Source: Caryophanales bacterium UBA6768 (GTDB lineage: Bacteria > Bacillota > Bacilli > Bacillales_D > Amphibacillaceae). From it: 16,758 nt of DNA. Position numbers and translations under genes: made by a program. The stretch lies in contig DKGO01000068.1 of assembly GCA_002453315.1 (NCBI GenBank), forward strand, positions 1 through 16,758. The letters are read 5' to 3'. Positions 7,274-14,198 of the stretch are shown here, piece after piece (the stretch's first letter is position 1; every line of letters begins with the position of its first letter). The notes beneath the pieces were generated by a model. That model was not told the DNA's origin, searched no databases, and saw only the letters and a program-made list of their open reading frames with translations.

Positions 7274-8261
7274 CGGTGTCCACTCCTTCTTTATCAAATA
7301 AGAAGCAACGTGCACTTTGTGTTTCCGAAGTAGCATAGAGCTCAGGATCTTCTTCGAGACACCGATCAAATCGGAATTTACAACGTGCAGCAAAGCGACA
7401 TCCTTTTTCTATACTTCCTGGTAAAGGAACATTTCCAGCAATAGAGTGGAGTCGATCCTCCTTTGAACGGACATCTGGCACCGATTGAATAAGTCCTTGT
7501 GTATATGGATGTTTCGGTTCCTTAAACAACTGCTCAACAGGGGCTTCTTCAATAATTTGTCCAGAATACATGACAATAACACGTTCACACGATTCGGCAA
7601 CTACCCCTAAATCATGTGTAATTAATAAAACTGCAGTATTTAATTTTGTATTTAATTCTTTCATTAATTTTAAAATTTGTGCCTGTGTTGTGACATCTAG
7701 TGCTGTTGTCGGTTCATCCGCAATTAATACTTGAGGATTACAGACAAGTGCCATCGCAATCATCACTCTTTGACGCATTCCACCTGACAATTGATGAGGG
7801 TATTCCTTCATTAATTCACTTGCCCGTGGTAACCCGACTAATTTTAACATTTCGATTGATTTTTGTTCCGCCTCTTTTTTGGAAATCTTTTCATGGATTA
7901 AGACGGCCTCAACCATTTGACTTCCAATTGTAAAAAGGGGATTGAGAGATGTCATTGGTTCTTGGAAAATCATCGCAATTTCTTTTCCACGTACCTTTCT
8001 CATTTGACGCTCAGATAAGTTTAGTAAATTTTTATCATATAAATTTATTTTTCCACCGACAATTTTCCCCGGGGGTTTTGGCACTAAACCCATAATGGAC
8101 AGGGAAGTAACACTTTTTCCACAGCCAGATTCCCCAACAATGCCAAGTACCTCGCCTTCTTTAACATCGAAGCTAACGTGGTCGACAGCAGGGATCTCTC
8201 CATTGTCAGTAAAAAAAGTAGTTTGTAAGTCTTCAACTTTTAAAATGGTCTCTTTATCCAT
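7248..8261 (-). CDS. Peptide-type ABC transporter ATP-binding protein, DppD/OppD family
   Basis: 337 aa ATPase, first gene of the importer operon. Walker A GESGCGKS is at residues 43-50, the Q-loop MIFQEPMTSLNP at about 97-108, the signature LSGGM at 158-162, Walker B VLIADE at 178-183 and the H-loop His at 216. MDKETILKVEDLQTTFFTD is a typical DppD/OppD start. The C-terminal domain has four cysteines with the same C-x5-C-x6-C-x17-C spacing as its partner. AAGGGGGA lies 6 bases before the ATG, and a good sigma-A promoter lies about 40-65 bases upstream. The end of the gene contains the ribosome binding site and start of the DppF-type gene. Confidence 0.95.
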   Translation of the reverse strand: MDKETILKVEDLQTTFFTDNGEIPAVDHVSFDVKEGEVLGIVGESGCGKSVTSLSIMGLVPKPPGKIVGGKINLYDKNLLNLSERQMRKVRGKEIAMIFQEPMTSLNPLFTIGSQMVEAVLIHEKISKKEAEQKSIEMLKLVGLPRASELMKEYPHQLSGGMRQRVMIAMALVCNPQVLIADEPTTALDVTTQAQILKLMKELNTKLNTAVLLITHDLGVVAESCERVIVMYSGQIIEEAPVEQLFKEPKHPYTQGLIQSVPDVRSKEDRLHSIAGNVPLPGSIEKGCRFAARCKFRFDRCLEEDPELYATSETQSARCFLFDKEGVDTDVKTTVKS

Positions 8262-8298
8262 CTAATCCCCCTTAAAATGTTTCAAAAATATTACTTCA

Positions 8299-8326
8299 AT
8301 TATACACCATTTTTTTATGATTTCAA
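8299..8326 (-). promoter_or_regulatory. Sigma-A promoter of the ABC importer operon
   Basis: Minus strand: -35 TTGAAA (8326..8321), 16-base spacer, perfect -10 TATAAT (8304..8299). The spacer ends in TGGTG, close to an extended -10. The expected start site is about 30 bases before the DppD-type ATG. I see no clear CodY or other operator beside it. Confidence 0.75.
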
Positions 8327-8683
8327 CTAAATGTTTTAATTGCCCAAATGTAAATAAATGGTACCTAATTAGATAACGGTCATGATACGGGTGAATTACA
8401 TTGTGTATCTATCTATGCCTTCCGGTTAATTGGTATGAAACATTAGATATGTGTGATTGAAATGCAGAGATTTGGAAAATATGATATTGGGAGCGTCACT
8501 AAGTGAATTTTTGTTTGTAATAGTGATAAAAGAAGGAATATACGAAGAGTGATAGTTTTAGCTAATCATCGAATCAAATGATTGATTTATTAAGATTACT
8601 AGATTTTTTCATCTCATTAAACTTCGTGAGCAAAAAAGTAATAAAAAATGCCGGTGTAATGTATGGTAAATATAAATGATGTT
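8327..8683. other. Intergenic region between divergent ABC importer operon and YceI gene
   Basis: Together with flanking control sites this gene-free stretch covers 439 bases (8262-8700). Apart from the importer promoter and the YceI ribosome binding site (AAAGGAG, 8684-8690) I see no protein-like open frame, RNA gene or strong hairpin. A 7-bp inverted repeat, AATGTAA (8347-8353) and TTACATT (8396-8402), is widely spaced and may be chance. The YceI promoter could not be fixed; TATAAA at 8671-8676 is the nearest -10-like sequence but lacks a convincing -35. Confidence 0.5.
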
Positions 8684-8700
8684 AAAGGAGAGGTTCTTAA

Positions 8701-9225
8701 ATGCCTAAATGGAATGTTGATGTTTCACACACTAATGTTGGCTTTCAAGTGAAACATATGATGGTTTCTAAAGTAAGGGGCCATTTTACTGATTTTGAAG
8801 GCACGATAGAGGGAAACCCAGAAAACTTAGCAAATAGTAGTGTTAAGTTTCAAGTGAATTTGGATTCAATAAATACTTCAAATGAAGATCGTGACAACCA
8901 TTTACGATCCCCGGATTTCTTTGAAGTGGAAGAACATCCTCATATGATTTTTAAATCAACCAAAATTACAGATAAAGGCAACAATGAATTTGACTTAACT
9001 GGTGACTTAACTATCAAAGGTGTAACAAAGGAAATCACCTTTGATACAGTTTTTGAAGGGAAGGCAGTGAATCCATGGGGGCAAGAGGTGGTTGGGTTTA
9101 CAGCAAGCGGAAAATTGGATCGCAAAGAATTTGGTCTAACTTGGAACCAAGCATTAGAGGCCGGTGGATTTTTAGTAGGAGATACAATTGATATTTCAAT
9201 TGAACTAGAAGCAAATCCAGCATAA
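8701..9225 (+). CDS. YceI-family lipid-binding-like protein
   Basis: 174 aa, one YceI domain (PF04264) covering the whole chain. Family features are WNVDVSHTNVGFQVKHMMVSKV (given here only in part as the pattern W-x-D-x-SHT-x-GF-x-VKHMM at residues 4-22), VRGHFTDFEG (about 25-34), DNHLRSPDFFEVEEHP (about 65-80), LTGDLTIKGVTKEI and KLDRKEFGLTWN. The fold is a lipocalin-like beta-barrel that binds isoprenoid or amphiphilic molecules in studied members. There is no signal peptide, so this copy should stay in the cytoplasm, unlike the periplasmic E. coli protein. Length equals the domain's usual size. It is monocistronic, with AAAGGAG 10 bases before the ATG and a strong terminator after the stop. 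The physiological ligand is unknown. Confidence 0.93.
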   Translation: MPKWNVDVSHTNVGFQVKHMMVSKVRGHFTDFEGTIEGNPENLANSSVKFQVNLDSINTSNEDRDNHLRSPDFFEVEEHPHMIFKSTKITDKGNNEFDLTGDLTIKGVTKEITFDTVFEGKAVNPWGQEVVGFTASGKLDRKEFGLTWNQALEAGGFLVGDTIDISIELEANPA

Positions 9226-9229
9226 TTAG

Positions 9230-9276
9230 AAAAGGTAACTAGGGGAATGTTTCATACAAACTAGTTACCTTTTTTA
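9230..9276. terminator. Bidirectional terminator between YceI and aldo/keto reductase genes
   Basis: AAAAGGTAACTAG (9230-9242) pairs perfectly over 13 bp with CTAGTTACCTTTT (9261-9273), with an 18-base loop. The plus side continues in a T-run; the minus side ends in TTTTCTAATT. It serves both convergent genes. Confidence 0.88.
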
Positions 9277-9321
9277 AAGAATACATAAGGCATTCCCAAA
9301 TGCTTCATTAATAGTATGTTT

Positions 9322-10164
9322 CTAGAATTCCTCATAAATGGCAGGATCTTGATTTTTTTGTCTTCCGTCTTCGCGAGTTAGTTGATTGATTATTTCCATA
9401 TCCTCGGTATCTAAGGAAAAATCAAATATCGACATGTTTTCAAGTTGACGTTCAGGTGATGATGATCTCGGAATCGGGATAGAACCTAATTGAAAATGCC
9501 ATCGTAAAACAATTTGAGCGATTGATTTCCCATGTTTTTCGGAAAGTAATTGCAATGGGCGACTATTACTAATTCTTTTCATTCGGGATAAGGGGCTCCA
9601 TGACTCAGTCTGTATATTATGTTGCTTGTGCCACTGTAGTAATGATTTTTGATTGAATAATGGATGCAGTTCAACTTGGTTGATACTCGGTAAAATACCA
9701 GTTTCATCCCGAAGTCTTTCTAAATGTTCGGGTAAAAAATTGCACACTCCAATCGATCGGACATAACCTCTTTTTTTAGCCTCAATTAATGCTTCCCATG
9801 CTTCAACATAGTGGTTTGTTTTCGGATTTGGCCAGTGAATGAGGTAAAGATCATAATAATCAATACTTGCACGAAACAACGATTCCTCCACAGCCATGAT
9901 TGCTTTATCATATAATTGGAAACGACCAGGTAGTTTTGACGTAATGATTAATTGTTCCCTTGGCACTGATGTTCTTCTAATAGCTTCTCCTACCGCCCCC
10001 TCATTTTCATAATTAAAGGCACTATCGATTAATCGATACCCGTTTTCTATTGCACTTTCTATTGATTTTACCCCAGCCTCTCCCCGGATCGCAGCTGTTC
10101 CATATCCTATCATGGGGATTTTCAATCCATCATTTAAGGTTGTATTTGGTACAAATTGATCCAT
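9322..10164 (-). CDS. Aldo/keto reductase, AKR5-like
   Basis: 280 aa TIM-barrel NADPH-dependent oxidoreductase reducing aldehydes or ketones; physiological substrate unknown. The catalytic tetrad is complete: Asp47 and Tyr52 in RLIDSAFNYENE, Lys77 in IITSKLPG, His110 in YLIHWPNP. The C-terminal cofactor loop reads IPIPRSSSPERQ where most relatives have IPKS, so an Arg replaces the usual Lys that contacts the 2'-phosphate of NADPH. The start is ATG 10164..10162, 6 bases after AGGAGG; the ATG at 10170 touches the ribosome binding site directly, and the longer frame from 10197 lacks one. A good promoter lies upstream at 10212-10240. It is monocistronic, divergent from the PadR operon, and shares its terminator with the YceI gene. 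Confidence 0.92.
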   Translation of the reverse strand: MDQFVPNTTLNDGLKIPMIGYGTAAIRGEAGVKSIESAIENGYRLIDSAFNYENEGAVGEAIRRTSVPREQLIITSKLPGRFQLYDKAIMAVEESLFRASIDYYDLYLIHWPNPKTNHYVEAWEALIEAKKRGYVRSIGVCNFLPEHLERLRDETGILPSINQVELHPLFNQKSLLQWHKQHNIQTESWSPLSRMKRISNSRPLQLLSEKHGKSIAQIVLRWHFQLGSIPIPRSSSPERQLENMSIFDFSLDTEDMEIINQLTREDGRQKNQDPAIYEEF

Positions 10165-10211
10165 TTCCATCCTCCTATTAATCGCTATATTGACCACATC
10201 TGTCTAATTTA

Positions 10212-10240
10212 ATCATAAACGTAATAGGGTGGTTTGTGAA
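10212..10240 (-). promoter_or_regulatory. Sigma-A promoter of the aldo/keto reductase gene
   Basis: Minus strand: -35 TTCACA (10240..10235), 17-base spacer, -10 TATGAT (10217..10212). Each hexamer differs from consensus by one base. It lies about 50 bases upstream of the chosen start codon. Confidence 0.65.
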
Positions 10241-10278
10241 CCTCATTTTGATTTTTATATAACCTTATGTATAGTACC

Positions 10279-10331
10279 TTGCATTATATAATAGCATATG
10301 ATATATTACTATATACACTACTAAGTAATAT
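10279..10331 (+). promoter_or_regulatory. Promoter and candidate PadR operator
   Basis: -35 TTGCAT (10279-10284), 17-base spacer, -10 TATATT (10302-10307). A perfect inverted repeat, ATATTACT (10303-10310) and AGTAATAT (10324-10331), starts inside the -10 and spans the expected transcription start. PadR regulators commonly bind such AT-rich dyads at their own promoter, so autorepression is the simplest reading. Confidence 0.55.
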
Positions 10332-10362
10332 GTAATAGTGATCAAAAAAAGGATGTGATCAT

Positions 10363-10686
10363 TTGAATGTACAATTCAAAAAGGGGGTATTAGAGTTATG
10401 TGTGTTAGTACTCCTCAACAAAAAAGATTATTATGGTTATGAACTCGTTAAAAGGATTTCTCACCAAATAGCGATTTCTGAAGGGACGGTTTATCCATTA
10501 TTAAGGCGACTCACCAAGGAAGGATACTTTACTACCTACTTAAAAGAGTCGACAGAAGGGCCATCAAGGAAATATTATCAATTGACAGATGTAGGTGAAA
10601 AGTATTTAAATACATTATTACTAGAGTGGGAACAATTTACACAATCTGTGAATGAATTGATTAAAGAAGGTGATGTAAATGAATAA
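10363..10686 (+). CDS. PadR family transcriptional regulator
   Basis: 107 aa winged-helix repressor of the small PadR class (PF03551). The sequence begins FKKGVLELCVLVLLNKKDYYG (pattern, residues 5-25), with YYGYELVKRI forming the first helices, ISEGTVYPLLRRLTKEGYF as recognition helix and start of the wing, and GPSRKYYQLTDVGEKYL as wing and end of the DNA-binding domain. The start codon is TTG at 10363, with AAAGG 10 bases upstream; the next in-frame Met is much too late. It overlaps the next gene by 8 bases. Paired with HAAS and DUF4097 genes, as in many Firmicutes, it most likely controls this operon, perhaps in response to envelope or drug stress; the signal is unknown. Confidence 0.93.
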   Translation: MNVQFKKGVLELCVLVLLNKKDYYGYELVKRISHQIAISEGTVYPLLRRLTKEGYFTTYLKESTEGPSRKYYQLTDVGEKYLNTLLLEWEQFTQSVNELIKEGDVNE

Positions 10687-11233
10687 AACACAATTTTTAA
10701 AAACATTAAGTATGCATTTAACTAGGCTTCCAGGTGATGAAAGGGAAGATGTGATTCGGGATTTTGAAGAACATTTTTCAGTTGGTTATGAGGAAGGAAA
10801 GTCTGATGAAGAGATAACAAAAGGATTAGGGTCCCCACAAAAAATTGCCAAAGAACTTGTTGCAACTTATCATCTTGATCAAATGGAAACAAACATGTCT
10901 GCTGCGAATATTATTCGGGCTATTTGGGCCGTCATCGGTTTGAGCTTTTTTAATCTTATCATTGTACTCGGTCCATTTATCGCTGTCGTCGCCATCATAT
11001 TTTCCGGTTGGGTAAGTAGCCTTGCATTTATTGCTTCGCCACTGTTATTGTTGTTAAATTTAATTATCCTTCCAGGGAAATTTGAGGTTTTTGATTTTTT
11101 CTTTTCAATTACATTATGCGGCCTAGGTATTTTTATTGCCGTTGTGATGTTTTATTTAACTAAGTGGATGACTCAGTTGACAATCAGATATTTGAAATTT
11201 AATGTAAACCTTGCGAAAGGTGGTTTAAAATAA
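10679..11233 (+). CDS. HAAS/DUF1700 domain membrane protein
   Basis: 184 aa. Residues 1-65 form the cytoplasmic HAAS domain, with the typical LPGDEREDVIRDFEEHF and LGSPQKIAKELVATYH motifs. Residues about 75-165 hold three to four hydrophobic membrane segments, one containing the FSGWVSSLAFIASPLLLLL region. The C-terminal tail after the last helix is short and basic. The ATG overlaps the end of the PadR gene by 8 bases and the stop overlaps the next ATG by one base (TAATG), so the three genes should be translated together. In this conserved gene set the HAAS protein is thought to work as a membrane sensor or partner for the DUF4097 protein; that role is not established by this sequence. Confidence 0.9.
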   Translation: MNKTQFLKTLSMHLTRLPGDEREDVIRDFEEHFSVGYEEGKSDEEITKGLGSPQKIAKELVATYHLDQMETNMSAANIIRAIWAVIGLSFFNLIIVLGPFIAVVAIIFSGWVSSLAFIASPLLLLLNLIILPGKFEVFDFFFSITLCGLGIFIAVVMFYLTKWMTQLTIRYLKFNVNLAKGGLK

Positions 11234-12021
11234 TGGTAAAAAGACTTATCATATTAGCGTCAATTTTAGTGTTCATAGGAATTATTGGTAGTGTATTTAC
11301 CTTTAAAGGGAAAATGACCCATGTAGAAACAATTGAAAAATATGTAAATATGGAAGATATTCAACAAATAGAAGTCATTTTATCCAATGGGGCGGTTGAA
11401 ATAGTGCCGACTGATTCAGAAGAGGCGAAAATAGAATTCAAGGGTGACACATCTATTTATGATTTTTCTGAGAAGGTAGATAATCAAACATTATACATTT
11501 TTGCTAAAGAAAGAGGGATAAGGTTTTTTACAGTCGATTTCTTTTCCTTTGGTCAAACATTACGAATAGAGGTGCCAAAGAAACATTATGATTCTATTAA
11601 GGTTAATACTGATAATGGAAGAATTAATGTTGAAAATCTCCAAGTAAAAATGATAGAAACCGAGACAGATAATGGAAGGGTAAAATTTGAAAATATTACT
11701 TCAGAAGGCATTATAGCTAATACATCGAATGGAAGAATATCACTTGTAAATAGTGAAGGGGAAATAAATGCCCACACGGAAAATGGAAAAATAGATGTAG
11801 CACTGAAATCGATAGACCAGTCAATGGACTTATCAACAAGTAATGGGGCTATTCATATTACTACAGAAATAAAACCTGAGAATATGACAATTGATGCTTA
11901 TACAGATAATGGTTCCATTCGTATTTTTGGGAAAAAGGATTGGGATATCGTTACAGGAACAGGTGAACATTTAGTGAAGTTAAGTACAAATAATGGAAGC
12001 ATTAAAATGGAAGAAAAGTGA
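11233..12021 (+). CDS. DUF4097 family beta-repeat protein, membrane anchored
   Basis: 262 aa. A single hydrophobic helix at residues 5-25 (LIILASILVFIGIIGSVFTF) anchors it, with the rest probably outside the cell. The C-terminal half is a DUF4097 right-handed beta-helix: short rungs of about 16-20 residues, each marked by DNG/SNG/ENG followed by R, K, A or S and a hydrophobic residue, at least seven times (for example TDNGRINVEN, TSNGRISLVN, TNNGSIKMEE). There is no cysteine at the end of the signal region, so it is not a lipoprotein. It is the last gene of the PadR-HAAS-DUF4097 operon. AAAGGTGG precedes the start. The family resembles B. subtilis YvlB-type proteins; the ligand is unknown. 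Confidence 0.9.
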   Translation: MVKRLIILASILVFIGIIGSVFTFKGKMTHVETIEKYVNMEDIQQIEVILSNGAVEIVPTDSEEAKIEFKGDTSIYDFSEKVDNQTLYIFAKERGIRFFTVDFFSFGQTLRIEVPKKHYDSIKVNTDNGRINVENLQVKMIETETDNGRVKFENITSEGIIANTSNGRISLVNSEGEINAHTENGKIDVALKSIDQSMDLSTSNGAIHITTEIKPENMTIDAYTDNGSIRIFGKKDWDIVTGTGEHLVKLSTNNGSIKMEEK

Positions 12022-12051
12022 TATGTTCAGATTTATAAAGTGAATTAATTG

Positions 12052-12133
12052 AGGGAATATTTGCTGAATGTAAATAGATGTTAGTGGTTTTTACTATCAT
12101 ACAACTATTTTACTGATGCAAAATTCCCTTTTT
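12052..12133 (+). terminator. Long structured terminator of the PadR operon
   Basis: The outer stem pairs AGGGAAT-AT-TTGC (12052-12064) with GCAAA-ATTCCCT (12118-12129), followed by TTTTT (12129-12133). The 53-base interior can fold further: AAATAG (12072-12077) with CTATTT (12105-12110), and TAGT with ACTA. The stacked, imperfect form is longer than ordinary terminators. Confidence 0.6.
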
Positions 12134-12169
12134 ACGTTATCTTAGTAAAAAATCCACAAAAAATTCACA
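12131..12169 (+). promoter_or_regulatory. PhoP-box-like hexamer array before the phosphate transporter operon
   Basis: Four hexamers at exact 11-bp intervals: TTTACG (12131), TTAGTA (12142), TCCACA (12153), TTCACA (12164). Against the Bacillus PhoP repeat TT(A/C/T)A(C/T)A they score 5, 5, 5 and 6 of 6. The array ends 19 bases before the -10. The region is AT-rich, so chance agreement is possible. Confidence 0.45.
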
Positions 12170-12188
12170 AATATTTTCGTCAAATTTC

Positions 12189-12194
12189 TATAAT
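12189..12194 (+). promoter_or_regulatory. -10 element of the DUF47-pit operon (TATAAT)
   Basis: A perfect TATAAT. The best -35, TTCACA (12164-12169), is 19 bases upstream, longer than ideal, which fits a promoter that needs an activator. The expected start site near 12201 gives a leader of about 65 bases. Confidence 0.55.
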
Positions 12195-12264
12195 ATTTTA
12201 TCATTTTAAGTTATGATTGTTACGTAAGAAGATTTCAAACATTAATTACGGGGTGAATGACGGC

Positions 12265-12882
12265 ATGATTTTTAAAAAGGAAGATCAATTTTCTACACAT
12301 TTACGAAAGATGTCTTCATATTTAGTTGATAGTATGAAATATTTCGCAACGTATAAAATTTCTAATATTGAGGAATTGAAAGAATTCTCGATACAAATGA
12401 AATTTTACGAAACGGAGGCTGATAAATTAGTCCATCAAATTATCCATGATTTAAACAAAGTATTTATTACTCCGATTGAACGGGAAGATATTTTGGCATT
12501 GGCAACAAATATGGATGATGTTCTCGATGGCTTGGAAAGTACCGCCGCCCTATTCGATATGTTTAGCATTACGGGTACAGATGAATACGTGCAGCAATTC
12601 ATTGACAATATCGAAAAATGTGTTTTTGAAATAGATAAAGCGATTGACTTACTAGCTGACAAAAAATTGCTAGATATGAGAGAACATGTTATTAAAATAA
12701 AAGATTATGAATCAAAATGTGACGAAATAAGACGTGTTTCCATTAAACATTTATTTGAGAATGAAAAGGACCCCGTTCAAATTATTCAATATAAAGAAAT
12801 ATATGAGGAACTTGAAGAAGTAGCCGATTATTGTGAAGAAGTTGCCAACACATTTGATGCCATCATTATGAAAAACGCGTAA
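12265..12882 (+). CDS. DUF47 family PhoU-like protein, Pit accessory
   Basis: 205 aa, all-helical cytoplasmic protein of the DUF47/PhoU-like family (PF01865), same size as B. subtilis YkaA. Two PhoU-like three-helix bundles are suggested by the repeated Glu/Asp patterns typical for metal or phosphate-linked PhoU proteins: FYETEADKLVHQIIHDLNKVF with IEREDILALATNMDDVLDGL in the first half (patterns, about residues 48-90), and DYESKCDEIRR with YEELEEVADYCEEVANTFD in the second (about 150-203). The chosen ATG at 12265 has GGGGTGA 8 bases upstream; an in-frame TTG at 12217 adds 16 residues but lacks a ribosome binding site. It lies 10 bases before the Pit gene. In this pair it is taken to modulate the transporter. 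Confidence 0.92.
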   Translation: MIFKKEDQFSTHLRKMSSYLVDSMKYFATYKISNIEELKEFSIQMKFYETEADKLVHQIIHDLNKVFITPIEREDILALATNMDDVLDGLESTAALFDMFSITGTDEYVQQFIDNIEKCVFEIDKAIDLLADKKLLDMREHVIKIKDYESKCDEIRRVSIKHLFENEKDPVQIIQYKEIYEELEEVADYCEEVANTFDAIIMKNA

Positions 12883-12892
12883 GGAGTAGCGA

Positions 12893-13891
12893 ATGAATAC
12901 AATTTTTATCATCACATTAACGATCGTATTACTAGCGGTAATATTTGATTTTATTAATGGTTTTCATGATACAGCAAATGCGATTGCCACTTCTGTATCA
13001 ACGAAGGCGTTAAAACCACGACATGCTATTATACTTGCATCAGTCATGAACTTTGTTGGAGCAATGACCTTTACAGGAGTTGCGAAAACGATAACGAAAG
13101 ATATTGTGGATCCTTTTGTATTGGAAAATGGCTCCTTTATTATTATTGCTGCCTTAATCGCGGCCATTACTTGGAATTTAATTACATGGTATTACGGTAT
13201 TCCGAGTAGTTCGTCCCATGCATTAATTGGGTCTATTGCAGGAGCAGCTATAGCATCTGCTGGATTCAAGATTTTAAATTATTCTGGTTTCATTAATATT
13301 TTAAAGGCCCTATTGTTATCACCTATTATTGCGTTTGTGATTGGCTTTATCATTTATAGTATTTTTAAAATAGTTTTTAAAAACAATAATTTATCAAAAA
13401 CAAATCAACGTTTTCGTCGATTTCAAATTGTGACAGCTGCCATGCAAGCATATTCCCACGGAACAAATGATGCGCAAAAGGCGATGGGTATTATTACGAT
13501 GGCATTGATAGTTAACAATTACCAATCAACAGGAGACGTACAGGCTTGGGTTCAATTCATTTGTGCATTAGCCATGGCGTTAGGAACAGCGGTCGGTGGT
13601 TGGAGAATTATTAAAACCGTTGGTGGTAAAATAATGAAAATTCGCCCAGTCAACGGGGTGGCTGCAGATGTCACTGGGGCTCTTGTCATATTTGGTGCGA
13701 CATTTTTACATTTACCAGTAAGTACTACCCATGTTATTTCATCCTCCATTCTAGGGGTTGGTTCATCACACCGGGTAAAAGGTGTTAAATGGGGAACTGC
13801 ACAAAGAATGATTATCACTTGGGTCATTACCTTACCGATATCAGCAACGTTAGCAGGGCTGTGTTACTTTTTACTTGAAGCCATTTTTTAA
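12893..13891 (+). CDS. pit: Inorganic phosphate transporter, Pit family
   Basis: 332 aa, about ten hydrophobic segments, member of the PitA/PHO4 superfamily (PF01384): a low-affinity phosphate permease, usually a metal-phosphate/H+ symporter in bacteria. Both inverted-repeat signatures are present: DFINGFHDTANAIATSV at residues 19-35 (with Asp26 and Asn29), and AYSHGTNDAQKAMGI at 186-200 (with Asn192 and Asp193). PSSSSHALIG (104-113) and LPVSTTHVISSSILG near the end are the matching Ser/Thr-rich substrate loops. AAGGAG begins inside the stop codon of the DUF47 gene, so the two genes are surely co-transcribed. A terminator follows. Low-affinity sulfate transporters share the fold, but the DUF47 partner favours phosphate. 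Confidence 0.94.
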   Translation: MNTIFIITLTIVLLAVIFDFINGFHDTANAIATSVSTKALKPRHAIILASVMNFVGAMTFTGVAKTITKDIVDPFVLENGSFIIIAALIAAITWNLITWYYGIPSSSSHALIGSIAGAAIASAGFKILNYSGFINILKALLLSPIIAFVIGFIIYSIFKIVFKNNNLSKTNQRFRRFQIVTAAMQAYSHGTNDAQKAMGIITMALIVNNYQSTGDVQAWVQFICALAMALGTAVGGWRIIKTVGGKIMKIRPVNGVAADVTGALVIFGATFLHLPVSTTHVISSSILGVGSSHRVKGVKWGTAQRMIITWVITLPISATLAGLCYFLLEAIF

Positions 13892-13934
13892 TGGAAAATT
13901 TTTTAGTCAACTACATATTGAAATAATTAAAAGC

Positions 13935-13963
13935 GAATGTGTCACGAAGATGCATTCTTTTTT
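13935..13963 (+). terminator. Terminator of the DUF47-pit operon
   Basis: GAATGTGTC (13935-13943) pairs with GATGCATTC (13949-13957) over 9 bp, two of them G-T, around the loop ACGAA, followed by TTTTTT. It lies 43 bases after the pit stop codon. Confidence 0.85.
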
Positions 13964-14198
13964 ATTGGCTGTTTTTTATGATTATATAGGCGTTTTCAAT
14001 TGTTTAATAATTTTGAAATAGTTTGCTAGTGTAATGCAAGGGGAAACTTAATCAGCGATAGTTGTGTTTTGGAGTCATCGAACATTGGGGGTGAATAACT
14101 CAATGCTAGAAACCCCCATTCCCTCTGATTTTTTTACGCTACAATAACCTCCTTTCCCTAGTTTCCGTAAATTTTAACAGAATTAAATAATCATTTGT
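13964..14198. other. Gene-poor region between pit and the zinc-ribbon gene
   Basis: With the pit terminator this makes 307 bases without a solid gene. It holds an inverted repeat, TGGGGGT (14086-14092) and ACCCCCA (14112-14118), followed after 10 bases by TTTTTTT (14129-14135), which could be a weak plus-strand terminator. A 14-codon frame (ATG 14103 to TAA 14147, MLETPIPSDFFTLQ) follows a GGGGGTG, but is too short to support. On the minus strand AAAGGAGG (14155..14148) is followed at once by a stop codon. No clear terminator for the minus-strand gene was found. Confidence 0.4.

Noticed and set aside
7274..7393. Longer start for the DppF-type ATPase (7393)
   Set aside because: The extra 40 residues come from the overlapping end of the DppD-type gene and do not belong to the family; AAGGAG fits the ATG at 7273.
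8347..8402. Inverted repeat AATGTAA/TTACATT
   Set aside because: Only 7 bp with 42 bases between the arms in AT-rich DNA; expected by chance.
12217..12264. TTG start at 12217 for the DUF47 protein
   Set aside because: No ribosome binding site; ATG 12265 with GGGGTGA gives the usual family length of about 205 residues.
14103..14147. 14-codon frame MLETPIPSDFFTLQ with a GGGGGTG upstream
   Set aside because: Too short to judge, and the G-run is explained as an arm of the inverted repeat TGGGGGT/ACCCCCA. Not called as a gene.
14148..14155. Perfect AAAGGAGG on the minus strand downstream of the zinc-ribbon gene
   Set aside because: The only near start (TTG) is followed directly by TAG, and no other start lies at a workable distance; probably chance or a relic.
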